Of a stretch of DNA of 64,000 nucleotides, positions 49,818 through 62,480 are shown piece by piece (within the stretch, counting starts at the first letter, position 1; every line of letters begins with the position of its first letter). The translations under genes and the position numbers were made by a program. The stretch is from Absidia repens (lineage: Eukaryota; Mucoromycota; Mucoromycetes; Mucorales; Cunninghamellaceae), in assembly GCA_002105175.1 (NCBI GenBank), contig MCGE01000015.1, positions 372,001-436,000 of the forward strand. The letters run 5' to 3'. The notes beneath the pieces are model-generated. The model saw only the letters and a program-made list of their open reading frames with translations, was not told the origin of the DNA and searched no databases.

Positions 49818-50812
49818 ATGGCGACTGGATCTCATGAAGCGACGGCAACGACACCTTTGCTTGGTGCTAAACAACCTCGCCAAACAACAGTGACAAGGGT
49901 CCCTACTTTTATGCAAACCTCAGTACCGAATAGACGCTCGATTCTTCATGCTTTCGCCAACATCACTCTTCATATGCTCTTGGAACTCGTCTTGCCTATT
50001 ATTCTTTACTATGTGTGTCGCCTCTTCCTGTCTCCGCTTCTGTCTCTATTATTGGCGGGTGTACCAGCTGCTTTGATTGTAGCTTTCAAAGGGTAAGTTG
50101 TTGGTTTTTTCAATAAGATCAATTATACTTTCGCATATCCTCCCTATTTTACTGACCATTCACTACGTATATATATATATATATATATATATATAATCTT
50201 AGGTTCCATGAACATAAACTCGATATGACAGGCTTACTGACTCTTGTTGGATTTATCGTCTCTGCGGTATTGGCAACACTGCAATCGGATCCCAAATTGT
50301 ACCTCCTTCGTGAATCGACCATGACACTTGCGATGGGATTTATGCTTTTGGTAACCCTTCTACCTCTACAAATCAAGCATCACAAATTGCGCCCTTTTAT
50401 GTTTTATGTGGCACGTCAAATCGCTGTCTCCGGTTCTATCACGTATGACGACAACAATACTGTGCGACAACACTGGGATTGGTTTTGGGATGCTTGGCCA
50501 ACATTTCGCGCTTTTTTCCGATTACTGACGGGATTGTGGGCTGCAGGGCTCATCAGTGAATTCTTAGTACGAGTAGCCTTACTTCGCTCCCTGGATGATG
50601 TGGAAGAGGTGATCTATTACTCCAACGTCTATATGTTTGTGGTGTTAGCTACCCTGGGAACAATGACCATTGCCAGCACTCTGCTTTTACGGCATCTGTA
50701 TAATCAAGAACAAGCAAAAGCCAAGGACGTTGAACGACATTCGGAAATTGACCGTATCATTCAAGCTGCTGCGAACGAGGAAGGTGCCTCTGGTGGATCA
50801 TTGACAAGTTAG
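49818..50812 (+). CDS. Polytopic membrane protein, VC0807-like
   Basis: Two exons, 49818-50092 and 50203-50812, 294 residues. About six hydrophobic segments: LELVLPIILYYVCRLFL, LSLLLAGVPAALIVAF, LLTLVGFIVSAVLATL, TLAMGFMLLVTLLPL, LLTGLWAAGLISEFLVRV and MFVVLATLGTMTIASTLLL. Spacing and the SDPKLYLLRES, MGFMLLVTLLP and WDAWPTFRAFFRLLTG-type segments resemble the small VC0807/intracellular-septation-like family found in bacteria and fungi. Its function is not known and I infer none. The C-terminus is hydrophilic and probably cytosolic. The intron carries a TA dinucleotide run (50168-50195) just before its acceptor. The gene is divergent from YSH1. Confidence 0.75.
50168..50195 (+). repeat. TA microsatellite near the splice acceptor
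   Basis: Run of AT dinucleotides ending a few bases before the acceptor at 50202. Confidence 0.8.
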
Positions 50813-51498
50813 TTTTTAAGTCTGTTAGTTTGTTTGTTTTTTTTTTAGCATTATATTATATATCCCACTCTCCTTTACACATTTTTTACTGTATACCTTG
50901 TTTTTTTACAATAAAAATTTTGATTGTTTTACTTTATTCATGGTTTCTTCGCTGGGATTCAAAGGGGGAGGGTTGCATGGATGGCAATTTTTTTGATCCA
51001 AACTGATTGCTTGCATTGAAGACTTGACTTGACTCCATAATGAAGATCAAATGATTCTGCCTCTACACTTTCTCTGCTCTTTGTAGTACACTTCTTTCGT
51101 GGCACTTGGCAACATTCGCACCACGCGACACCATCAGCGTTGCTCTCCTGTATGTTCAGAGTATATTTGCTTTCCCCATTTTATATATTGCATGCACACA
51201 CATACACACACACACATATATATATATATAGTCTTCCATTCTCTACAACTGCATTTTTTTATTATGTTAAATCATTACTTATTCAATAAACATTTTGGTA
51301 TCATTCAAATCGATTTTTATCATATCAAATGTTGTAGTGTGCGCCCCGTTGACGGTGTTTGAAAGTAAGCCGAGAGGCGTCCTGAGAATCCCACCCCTTT
51401 TTTTTTCTTTTTTAGTCTTTTTCTCTCTTCTTCCCCTTTATTCTTTTTTTTTTTCCTGGTCTTTTACTTTCCTATATATATATATATATATATTTATC
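50813..51498. other. Intergenic, membrane protein to M3 peptidase
   Basis: Holds AATAAAAATTTTG near 50911, CA/TA microsatellites near 51196-51232 and 51473-51493, and a CT-rich leader before the peptidase start. No gene seen. Confidence 0.5.
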
Positions 51499-52146
51499 AT
51501 GACCATTCAAGTCGCTCCTCCTCCTAGTCTTGATTTCACCATCAATGCCGAAGATATCTACCGTATCAATCAAGAAATCATGGATGAAGATCTTCTTGTG
51601 AACGACGCCCTTGCCGCCTTGAAACCCGAAGAACAAACCTATGAAAATATCGTTGTCCCTTTGGTCAATATTGAAAACTCGTTAGCTGGTAAGGGAAACA
51701 TTTTTTTTATTGGTCTCTTATTACTATGAATGAATGAAAACTCAGTCTGTCACTACTTTTCTTGGGGGGTGCATATAGGCAAGATCTCATTGTTAGCGTC
51801 TCTCAGTCAAATATCGCCCGATGCTTCTATCCGTGACGCTTCTGTGGCGGCAGAGAAAAAATATGAAGATTTTTCGATTGACCAAGGCATGCGTCATGAT
51901 TTATATATGGTAATTCAAGGCTATATTGATCGCACTGACTTGGACGCTTTGGACCATGAATCCGCCCGTATGTTGCGCAAGACTGCACGTGGTTTCCGTC
52001 GCTTTGGATTACACCTTCCTGAAGATCAACGAAAGGAACTAACTGAACTACGCAAGCGGCTCAGTGAGGTGTGTATTGAATACATGCAAAATTGGAGTCG
52101 TGAAGATAGCAGTAAGTGATCAAAAGAAATTGGCAGGGTGGGTGCG

Positions 52147-52179
<33 letters not shown>

Positions 52180-55093
52180 GGATTGGGCCAATGAAAACGA
52201 CTCATCACCCGACGCTGATGCTATCTCTCCATATCTTTTTTTAGCTATCAAGTTTACCAAGGTAAAATAGGATTGGCAGGATATTATACCAATATATCCA
52301 GCTTTGTTTGCTTTACTGATTGCTACTATTTTTACAGGAAGAATTGGAAGGTATGGATGACGATTTCCTCAGCGGACTGAAAACAGAAGAAGAAAACGGT
52401 GTCACCAAGTATATTCTGACTATGAAGTAAGTTGAGGCAACACCGGCCTGCATTATATGGAATAAAACTCATGTAACTTACTCACGGTATTATTATTTTA
52501 TATATATATATTATTAGATACCCAGGTACCAACTTGATATTATAAAAAGAAACTTTGTGTAATAGATGCTCACAATTATTCTCTTTTTTGTTTTTGGCGC
52601 TTCGACATGATTAGACTTCCGTCCCGGTAAGCACTTAGATAAAAAGCGTATGCAACAATATTCTGAACAGCTGATTTCTTTGATATCATTATTATTATTA
52701 TTATTCGTCATCTAGTCCTCAAACTTTGCAAGATAGAAAATACTCGAAAGGCCCATTTGACTGCTTTTGACTCTCGCAATCGAGAAAATGTTGCTCTTTT
52801 GGAAGAAGTACGTCCCAGGAAAAAAAAAAAAAATGACAGAGACATTGATTGAATGCTGATATCACTCATTGATTATATTAGGCCCTTAATCTTCGTCGTA
52901 AATGTGCAAAGGTATTAAAAACGCAGTAATGATGATGAAAGCCGGGACAGTAAAGGGATGATTCTAATTGTTTATTATTTGTTGTAGATCCTGGGGTACC
53001 AATCTCATGCAGCCTATGTGCTTGAAGTCAAAATGGCAAAAGATGTTGAAATTGTGAAAAAGGTGATGATTAACAAAAATAAAGTTGAATGGGGAAAAGG
53101 GAACAATGTGTATCTATGTGATGGCGTACTAAAAAAAATGTTTGCCTGGTTTATTTATTAGTTTTTGGATGATCTCAAATTCAAGTTACATGATGCTGGT
53201 ATCAAGGAAATTGAAATCATGAAAGAAATCAAAAAGGTATAATTTAACTAGTGGACGGAACAACAAGGTACGAGAAAGCCAAACTAATTATGAACTTGTT
53301 TTTACATATATAGAAAGAAAAAGAAGAACGTGGTGAAGAGTACGATGGAACATTCAATTCTTGGGACACAAACTATTATGAACGCATCCTACTTGAAACA
53401 AAGTACTCTGTAGATCAGGAACAAATCAAGCAATACTTTAGTTTGGAAACAACCATAGCTAGTAAGTGACGGTAAATTCATGATGACGAAGATGACTCTT
53501 TCTTACAAGCTAGATTTGAGTAACTCTTATCTTATGATGGTTTTTAGAAATGTTGGACATTTACGAAAAAGTACTTGGATTGAAATTTGTCAAGGTCCCT
53601 TCTTCAAAGGCGGTAGTATGGCATCCTGATGTGCAATTGTATGAATGCTGGGACAATGTGGAAGACAGGCACTTTTCTGGCTACATGTATTTGGATCTCT
53701 TTCCTCGTGATTCAAAATGTGAGTTTGTCACACCGTTTTATACCGCTCACGTTCAATTGATCTGATGACTTAGTTGACAATTTTTCTTGATTTAGATCCA
53801 CATGCTGCTTGTTTCCCTCTCCATCCTTCTTATTTAGATCCCAATGGTGAACGTGTACCTCCAATTGCTGCTATGGTTGCCAACTTTACAAAACCGTACG
53901 TTATACTTTTCACATAAATGATGTCTGCGCTTTTAATTAACGAATTTTATCTTTATAAAAAAAATAGGACAATAACCAAACCATCTCTTTTAAAGCACGA
54001 AGAAGTTGTCACTCTATTTCATGAATTGGTAAATATTATACTATGTGACTTTTTTGTAAATTGGGTCCACTTTACGAACTGGTTTTTTTCTTTATGGTTT
54101 ACTATATTAGGGTCACGTCATGCACCATCTTTGCAGCCGTACACGTTTTGCTCGGTTCCATGGCACGTCTGTTGAAGGTGATTTTGTGGAAGCTCCTTCT
54201 CAAGTAAGCATTTCTTGGGGGCGACACGAATATTTTCTGATGACAATAGCTGATTTTCCTTGTTTGTTTTTTTTCTAGATGTTAGAAAATTGGTGTTATG
54301 ATACTGCGTCTCTCAAGGCTCTGTCTTCTCATTTTGAAACCCAGGAACCCATTTCTGATGAAATCATCGATCGCATTATCAAGGCCAAGAATGTCAATGC
54401 TGCTGTGGCGAATTTACGTCAACTTTTCTTTGGTATTTTTGATATGACCATTCATACATCAGAAGGTAAATATTGAACAAATGGCTCCTCATATTATTTT
54501 CAATTGTATTAAAAAAAAGACGATGTAACTATAGATGAACATCTGGACAGTACTCGTGTATACAATGATCTACGTAAGGAAATTTCTTTGGTGGATGCTC
54601 CTAAGGTAAGAAACCCACAATCAAAGAGGTTTGACAATGTAAATTGACGTTTTTGGTATTTGACAAAAAAAGGGAAGCTGTGGCCAAGCTGCATTTGGGT
54701 AAGAAGGACACTGGATGGATGGCAGTTGATGTCAGGGCGCTTATATTGACCTTATATATATATTTGATTTTACTCAGACACTTGATGGGTGGCTATGATG
54801 CTGGTTATTATGGATACATGTGGTCCAAGGTCTTTTCTAGCGACATGTTCTTTAGCAAATTTGAAAAGAACCCTCTGTCCGGTGAAACTGGGTATTTATA
54901 TCGCAAATCTATTCTGGAAAAAGGAAGTAGCGTGTAAGTATGATGACATGGATATAGCATAAAATAAATTGGCTAATTATAGTGTTTTTTTTTATCACTT
55001 TTATATAGAGATGGAATGGATATGTTGAAAGACTTCCTTGGAAGGGAACCCTCTTCAGATGCATTCATGCGTGAAGATATTGGTGCTCAGTAG
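51499..55093 (+). CDS. M3-family zinc metallopeptidase (thimet oligopeptidase/saccharolysin type), 20 exons with microexons
   Basis: Exons: 51499-51688, 51779-52111, 52245-52261, 52338-52426, 52518-52525, 52615-52626, 52716-52807, 52882-52911, 52988-53062, 53162-53236, 53314-53461, 53548-53718, 53796-53895, 53968-54028, 54111-54203, 54279-54465, 54535-54605, 54673-54698, 54778-54933, 55009-55093. Sum 2019 bases, 672 residues. The zinc site is TLFHEL|GHVMHH (HELGH at 465-469, interrupted by an intron after HEL); the third ligand lies in [30 protein letters not shown] is the family's substrate-binding segment. Length and the lack of a presequence suggest a cytosolic Prd1/thimet-type enzyme degrading short peptides, not mitochondrial Oct1. 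Exons of 8, 12, 17 and 26 bases are needed to rebuild conserved sequence ([20 protein letters not shown]). Acceptor choice for exon 17 has an alternative ten-odd bases upstream. Confidence 0.92.
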
Positions 55094-55190
55094 TTTAGCT
55101 TAGTTTTAAACGCCGCCCTTTGCTTTCAAATAAAAATCGCTTTTTTTTTTGTCTCCCCTTTTTTTCCCTTTTTACAGAAATCAACTCCTC

Positions 55191-56086
55191 ATGTCGAAAC
55201 TCAATAGCATGTCAAAATTGAAACGTGAGTCTGATATGGAAGAATCGTCTGATTCGGATACTGTGTACGAATTGGAAGCCATTCTCAAACATCGAACTAT
55301 TCGAGGCAAAAAGGTAAAGAACACCAAAATGGATAGAAACTAGTTGAAATATACTAACATTTTATTGCTTTGTAAAAACACGTTTACTTAGTGGTATTGG
55401 GTCAAGCGGAAAGGCTATTCAAGTATTGAAAATACATGGCAGTCCGAGGACACAATGTAAGTACAACAGTAATACGAATAGATACTATTTTATGCAGTGC
55501 TGTCACTCATGTCACTACTGATCACAATGTCTCACTTTTTTTTCTTTCTTTTTTTTTGTTGGTGTTGTTGTTCTGGTGGTGGTGACGGTGATAGCAAGGC
55601 GCCTGAATTGATGAAAAATTATTGGAATGGGAAACGACAGCAAAGCCGATCTTCTAAAGGACGAGCGAAAAAATCATCTTTTGCAGAGTCGTCAACATCA
55701 ACTGTACAAACTCGATCTCAAACTTTGCGTCTGAAAAAACTGAAGCGCTCGTCACCTAATAAAGAAACAGAAACAGCAACAAGTCCCAGTCCACCATGTA
55801 TACCAAAATATGAAGACGAATCACATCAAATGGATTCATCTGTATTAAACGATCCACACCTTGAACGGCATTATCGGAATACATTGGTTACATATTCTCG
55901 TCCACAGCGACGACGGACTCCATCTATATCATCAAAGTTTACTACCAGGCGTTATTCTCCACCAATCCAGGAACAACCATCTGAAGACACCAACCGCACA
56001 AATGACGATAGCATTACTGCCAACAAAGCAACTGTTGGTACCAGTGCCCGCGGCAGACAAAGATATGGCAACAACAACAACAACAA

Positions 56087-56117
<31 letters not shown>

Positions 56118-56753
56118 GGTATCAATGGCAGCGGCAGAGGTATAATCAACAACAGACTTGCTACTATAAAACAGGGACATGTCGAAACGACCCCATATTT
56201 CTTACGTTCCTCCTCCTCCTCCACAAGATGCAGCAGCGAAGACGATTATCGCCCCAACCATGTCTCCTTTGAAGGCAACAATGTGAAAATCTCTGACAAT
56301 TTCCGAGATGATTGGAATTGGGAAGTGGAAGTGAAAAAAATCGAAAAAGCCAAAGTCAAAATACATGATGATATGTATCTGGCTTCATTCTATCTAGTCC
56401 TTCGGTGGTAAGCGATTCAAAGAAGTAGAAAGAAAACAGTGGGTCGGAATGGGAACATACAAAGATATTACATGTAGCTAGCTAAACGATGCATTCTTTT
56501 TCTTTCCTTTTTTTTGGCGTAGGAATGACGGGACCCTTTCTGCTCATGACTCCAAAAAAGTGCGATCCAGATGTCCACATAAAGTAAGTGGATCGGACGG
56601 AAGCGGAGGGGGGTGTTATTTCATCATCGAAATTGAAACTAAAATTCGGTCACTTCCCTTTTTTTTATATAGATAATTGATTTTTATGAAAATCAAATTG
56701 CTTCCTGTTTCATTTACTGTATCTCCCCTGCCTCTACTCCTCAAGCCATTTGA
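55191..56753 (+). CDS. HP1-like protein (chromodomain plus chromoshadow domain)
   Basis: Five exons: 55191-55313, 55392-55456, 55595-56407, 56523-56583, 56673-56753, 1143 bases, 380 residues. N-terminal chromodomain (~25-65): VYELEAILKHRTIRGKK joined to WYWVKRKGYSSIENTWQSED. A hinge of ~235 residues follows, rich in Ser, Asn, Gln and basic residues. The C-terminal chromoshadow domain (~300-362) reads DWNWEVEVKKIEKAKV, FYLVLRWNDGTLSAHDSKKV and RCPHKIIDFYENQI. This order defines HP1/Swi6 proteins, which bind H3K9-methylated nucleosomes and dimerise through the shadow domain. The tryptophan of the methyl-lysine cage (KWKGY in HP1) is arginine here (KRKGY, residue 47), while the tyrosines at 26 and 50 are kept. 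The hinge is far longer than the ~60-120 usual. A pyrimidine-AG just before 55191 suggests a 5'-UTR intron. The start sits ~100 bases after the peptidase stop. Confidence 0.88.
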
Positions 56754-58422
56754 TACCATCTTACTGTGGCCATTACTCCATTTATTAATTTCCATTTAGT
56801 CTCCTTCATTTACTCTTCTCCATCACATTGCTTCTTTACCCTCCTCCCCTCTAAAATAGTATTATAATCTACATTGCAGCAATATCTTTTAATAAAATAT
56901 GGATTTTTTCTATATACATCAATTTCTTCATTGTCATGTTGGTAGTTTGGGTTTTTTGGAGATTTTGGTTTTTTTGTGCTTGTTGTCATTTTCCTTAGCA
57001 GATGTCTCGTGCATTTTGTTTTTTTATAACATAACTATGAATATGGGTTTTAAACGGTGAATAACGAAAAATCCATAAGACAAATGTGATTCAAAGGATT
57101 TGTAATGAGGTGCAAGATGGATACTGTAGCTTGATGAGACAAAATAAAAAGAGGGTTGTACGTTTGATAGGCTACTAGAGTGCAAATAAAAACTATTAAA
57201 GCATGCTTTCGGGAGGGTATGATAGTATACTATGTTGTGATCAACACTACAAAAAGATGCTTGATGTGGACTGAAGGAAGACGTTGTTATTTCCTAGACT
57301 TTTTTTTTGTTCATGAAGCATCACTAATTATAGAGGTTGACATGAACATAATTTATTTTTTTTTGTTTTATTTTTTTATGAGGATTGAGATTAATTGAAG
57401 GCTGTTTTTTCCTTGAACTATATATGCATCTATGTAAAAAACACTTTCTAATAAAATCATTTGAAGGACACATTGTACCTACATACACAACATACGTAAA
57501 CATGTCACTGTAAGTGAACAATATAACTAAAACACATTTTGTTTCAAGCAAAAACATACGGTTTTTTATTTTCATCAAAGATATCACCATATACTAATCT
57601 ACACACACATGCGCATACTAAATCAATAGCGGAAATAACTGGATGGTATCACTATTGTGTTTTCACTAATCTAAATATCATTACTATTCTAAGGAGGAAA
57701 GGTAAATCAATCCCAAGGTACATATAGATGCACGAGCGCTATGCCAGAATAGATGGTATTCCTGAGCCTATTTTGAGGTTTAGAAACGTTGTCAATTAGA
57801 AGGTTTAAGGAAGGGTCTCACGTACATCCTTTTTTTTTTTTTTTTTTTTTGTGTGTACCTGAATCCTGAGTCCCCCAACGGTCATTCCTGAGAAAGTCGT
57901 TGGCCTTTCTATCCAATGAATCGTAGTCAATATGTACAAAATGATCGCCTAAAAAGCGGTATGCCTGTGAAAAGTGTGTGGGGGATTCGATCGTACTACC
58001 ATACAATATGCCTAGAAATTTTCCAATAGTTGAGGTTTGACATGTCAGCATGGTGCACGTATCCTGTCTCGATATTCATTCAATTCCAATTTATTTGAGA
58101 GCAATCAAGAAAGAAAGTACATATTTCTTGTGTATCATTCGGTCGTGAAGTAGAGGTGTTCGGTCCTGTCGCCCTTTCTGATTGTGTTGAACCGTCGTAA
58201 CCATCGATACTATCTATAGAATGAAGCATACTTTAGTCAAATACTAAAAACATTATTGACGGTGCATCATTGACCTACCAGTTAGTATATCCCGAACCAC
58301 ATAACACAAAAAAAAAAAAAAAATTGAAAATTGAAAATTGAAAAAAAAAGAAGAGGAAAGAGAAGCAAAAATAAAAATGAAGTTTATTTATCTATCTATG
58401 CCGGGGTTTAAAAATTAATGAG
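56754..58422. other. Convergent intergenic region, HP1-like to SMYD-like
   Basis: 1.7 kb of AT-rich DNA. AATAAAATATGG near 56891 may end the HP1-like transcript. A T-run lies at about 57831-57850. A minus-strand open stretch at 58051-57818 is unsupported. No repeat-family copy seen. Confidence 0.5.
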
Positions 58423-60509
58423 TTACTTTGATGGATGGGTGATATATTTTTTAACAAGAAGAGTTTTTGGATGATTGGGACCAAATACAATAGATCTAAC
58501 CTTGGCGGCATGATCAAACGCATTTCTAGCATCCTTATTCCATTTCTTCTCCAAGGGTATGCGATTGGAAGAGCGATAATCTTTGGCCACAGAGTCACAG
58601 AGTTCACCCAAATTTTGCCAAAAATCAGATACTTCAGATGTGTTTTCAGGAAGATGCAGTTTGGCTTGTTGTTCCATAAATTCCAAAATCATTCGGTTCA
58701 CATCAGCTGCACATTTCAAATCATTTTCGTATCGAAGGCAGTTCATCAAGGGAATGGAGGCATTGAATCGAATAGAATCTTGAGGATGAAGTTCCCCTGG
58801 TTGCAAGGGTGGTGATGGTAACGACGATGTATCTGTTGTTGTCAGTTTGGCTTTCTTTTGTCCCACATAAACCAAAGGTTCCAATTCCTTTCGTGCTCGT
58901 CGATAATTTTTCTCTTTGCGAATACATGTCATCCCCGTTCTATATTTCGTTTGCGCCTGTTCGATCGTATCTCTCACCGTCTTGACTGTTGCTACATGAC
59001 CACATTTTGCACATGGCCATACATCATCGTCCTTGGTCGAATATAATTTGGTTTGTCCTCGAGAAATGTCTTCAATGGATGCTGGAGGGATCACATACAC
59101 GTCTTGCGCACATGATGTACATACTACTCCATGCAAAAATCGATCCACTGACACATCCATGGGTGATGCACATCGTTTACACTTGCACCAAAAATGTTTC
59201 GTTTCAAGTAAATTCTATAAAAACAATAAAATAACCATGATTAATATATAAAATACATACATTTTTCCGTTATTCAACTTCCTTACTTGACGGCGCTCAT
59301 CTCTTGATGCATACAAATCGATATAGCTGACGGCAATTTCTTCATCTTGTTGTACTGGTCGAATGGTGCGGAATACTAATTGTCCCTTGTTCAATCCCAC
59401 AAAGGCAGCATTGGGATTGCATGAGTGATTAAAAAATAATGCACCTACAGGAAATAATCCCAAGGCCACATCGGTGTTTCTTGCATGGTTATCCCCAAGG
59501 CCATGTGCATTTGAATTGATCCTAAAAAAGGAAATGAGTGAAAAAAATAAAAATTCAGGCACACCTTTTTTTTTTCAAAAAAAAAATAATCAAAAAACTG
59601 ATATACTTACTTGCATGCCAAAGTAACAAGGTTGTCAACTGATAATGATTTGAATAAGTCTGGGTCTTCCAAAATAAGTCGCTGAGCTATAAAAAAAATA
59701 CATATGTAAACAAACGGCCCGGGGTTGCACGGGATTAGTTTTCTGTATTCTGCCTTTTTGTTTTTATTGACAGTCTCCACCCACCCCACCCCATCCTTTT
59801 TTTTTTTTTTTTTTTTTTTCTTACCTGCATCTGAGACCACTTTGATGAAGGCTTGTGAAGCATTTTCTTTATGACTCAATAAATCATCCACACACCAGTA
59901 AGGAGTCGATTGTATATCATCGCCATTACCATCCTCTTCCTTTTCGTCTGTTTCTTGCTCCTCTTGCCGTTTTGCCAATAAATAAACCATCAGTCGCAAT
60001 AAATCCGGGTCGACATCAGTGGATCGACCAATGGTAGGCACTTGACATAATATATCACACACTCGATGATGAAGCGTGTCTTTTTCAACACAACCTTGCG
60101 AGCAATAATAGACCATTTTACAATCCGAACAAGCCATCTTGGTGGTAAGATCATCCAAACAGATATGACACTGTTGATCCATGTAATCCGAACGAACCAC
60201 AAAGCCGGTTGCCTTTTCTAAACATACTGTTGTTCCTTCGTCGAGCGCTTTGGAGGCGGTGGCATGACGTCCTTTTGCCTTGGTTATCTTGAGTGAAACT
60301 GGATATCGACTCATGGTGTTGATATAGTGTTCATGGAGTTCTTGGACGGTCGAGGTTTTCTTTTTGTTTTTTTTCTTCTTCTTACTAGGTGTAGTAGCCA
60401 TGGTGGTGGTATCGCTTGGTTCGGTGGAGCTGATGGTACATGATTGATCAAGACTTTTTTCGAGTCCGCTTGGTTCCTGAATGGTTGGATTGTTTGTCGA
60501 TTGGACCAT
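58423..60509 (-). CDS. SMYD-type SET and MYND domain lysine methyltransferase
   Basis: Four exons: 60509-59825, 59686-59611, 59521-59287, 59214-58423, 1788 bases, 595 residues. A Lys-rich N-terminus (PSKKKKKNKKK) precedes the split SET domain: KITKAKGRHATASKALDEGT; the MYND zinc finger CHICLDDL-x5-CSDCKMVYYCSQGC to HHRVC (~112-150); ALFFNHSCNPNAAFVGLN (catalytic SET motif); EEIAVSYIDLYASRDERRQ; and the post-SET cysteines in HFWCKCKRC. A second Cys set (VVCTSC, WPCAKCG) lies in the C-terminal part. The end is a TPR-like helical region (FDHAAKVRSIVFGPNHPKT) as in SMYD2/3. These enzymes methylate histone or cytosolic lysines; the substrate cannot be predicted. Intron 1 begins GTAAG followed by a ~23-base A-run and is pyrimidine-poor at its end. 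Confidence 0.9.
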
Positions 60510-62099
60510 TTTCCAGTAAATTTAATAGCTGGTAAGGCCTCGTAGGTAGTAAAGAGGGAGGAAAGAAGAAAGAAGAAGAAAAAACATTATTTTTTTTTTC
60601 TATTCGAACATGGATTTTATTTGCTGTAATAATTGCCCGATCTTAGCTGAAAAAAAAAAAATATTTTCGATCGCCGACGGTTTAGTTCCATGATACTTTT
60701 TCCTTTGATCCCCTGAACGTAATACCTTGCTTTTATTTATACCAGTCATACTCTAATGATGTCATTTTACTACTTGCTTGCTTTTTTTCTTTTGGAGAAA
60801 TAAAGAGGTATTGAATGGCAATTCTCCAAAGAAAGCTAGTTGGACAAATCTCCCTAGGTAGAAGGTGAAGTAATACTTATTTTTGTTTCAAACGGTTCAA
60901 TCACCGCCTCCCAATAAAAAGGATCAATGCAAAAACATTTAAAAGTATGATGCCGGGGGGTGGGGTTAGTTACTTCGGATGGGCGTGACAATACACACAT
61001 AGTGATTCGTGGTGGTTTGTTTTAGCCAATTAGAGACAAGCCATCGGCTCGGATGGGTTGACAAGGCGGAGTTTCTGGTGCTCCTTTTCTTCCATTTCTT
61101 TTTTGTGCTTTTCCAAACAGTTATAATTGGCAACATGTTGCACTTTCCAAAATCAATATACATCCCTTGCATCGGTTATTGTCAATGGAGGTGATACGAA
61201 ACAATGTTACTCTCGATATCGTAACTGGATCATAAACCAAACACAGTGGATTGTGACGATAGCGACTTCCTCCTCATTGAACAGGCTACAATCCACCTGG
61301 AACGACATTCTCCCCCTAGCAAGGACCTGGAACCATGAAAGACTACCCCCCCTCCCTCGTGCTGAAAGAGGATATATGGTATCACAGCACTAATACCTTT
61401 CTCGGCTTCTTCGGCAACAACTTTTTCAAATATAGGTATGGATATACATATGTCAAACTCAATTTAGCATATTTCCTGTTTTCACTTCTCTCGTTTTTTT
61501 GCAAACAAAACTAGGAAAATCACCACATATACAAAGTGAAGGAGGCCGTGAAGGCATACAGGCAAAGAAAACAAAGTCATAGGTTTATTAGGATATTGTG
61601 GGGTTGGTTGATTGAGGAACGTAAAAAAAAAAAAAAGAGAGAGGCGGGGGGAATGGCGTACTGGTTTACAAAATGAAACGCTATATGCTCAATTTTGAAG
61701 GTATCAGATCCGATATACAGTGCTTGGAGTGTGAGTGATTTTAGTAGTGGTATTGGTACGATTATGAGGATGGTGATATTGAATAGTATGGCGTCCAATT
61801 AATGTGATACTGGACTTCATCATGATGGCCGTTCATTTTTCACGTTACTTTCCTTTAGTACCCTGGTGCTTTCTGGCTTTTCTTTTTTTTTTTTTTTTTT
61901 TTTTTTTTTCTATAGGCTGTGGCAAAAAACTACCTCACCTCCTTCAACTGCACATAGTATTAGTATATCACTCCTCCAATCACATGTAGTATTATAGTTG
62001 CCATTCATTTTATATATATACTTCAATAAACAAACAACTTGCTATCTTGAATTATACTAAACTTAGTACTTTTGGCTGGGTATGCGGTAATGAGGGTGC
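60510..62099. other. Intergenic region upstream of the SMYD-like gene
   Basis: 1.6 kb, AT-rich, with A/T runs (29 T at 61883-61911) and short open frames without recognisable content. No RNA gene identified. Confidence 0.45.
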
Positions 62100-62280
62100 T
62101 GTAGGTGGTGTGTATAATATCGTAGTTAAAATAAAATGTTTGATAGGATACTCACAAAATAACCAGAATATTGACTTTGCTCATGATATAATGGGTCAGA
62201 GTATAGGGTAATAAAAAGGACACGCTTTATTTGCTGCAAATTAGTATATTGAGAAAAAGTCATCAATAGCTGGTACCGAT

Positions 62281-62480
62281 TAATACCAATACCTACTAGT
62301 GGTATCGTCTCGCTAAAGTTTTGGTATTGCTAATCCCGCTAACCAGTATTGATCAATACCAATTTTTATTGGTGGTATCGTTCCGGTAAGGTATTGGTAT
62401 CGCTAATCCCGCTAACATATTTTTCAATACCAATACTCCTCGTTTAGGTATTGTTAAGAGCCCTAGTTACCAGTATTTAA
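62281..62480. repeat. About 72-bp tandem repeat with AATACC/GGTATT blocks
   Basis: AATACCAAT occurs at 62282, 62355 and 62426 (spacing 73 and 71). The first two units share GTGGTATCG, TTGGTAT and GCTAATCCCGCTAAC; the third is partial. Lies inside repeat copy E. Confidence 0.75.

Noticed and set aside
55932..56224. Minus-strand Ala/Val/Leu-rich frames
   Set aside because: Antisense of the Asn/Ser codon runs in the HP1-like hinge.
57818..58051. Minus-strand frame MLTCQTSTIGKFLG onward
   Set aside because: Plausible composition for ~65 residues but no known family, no convincing partner exon and an A-run at its end; left as unsupported.
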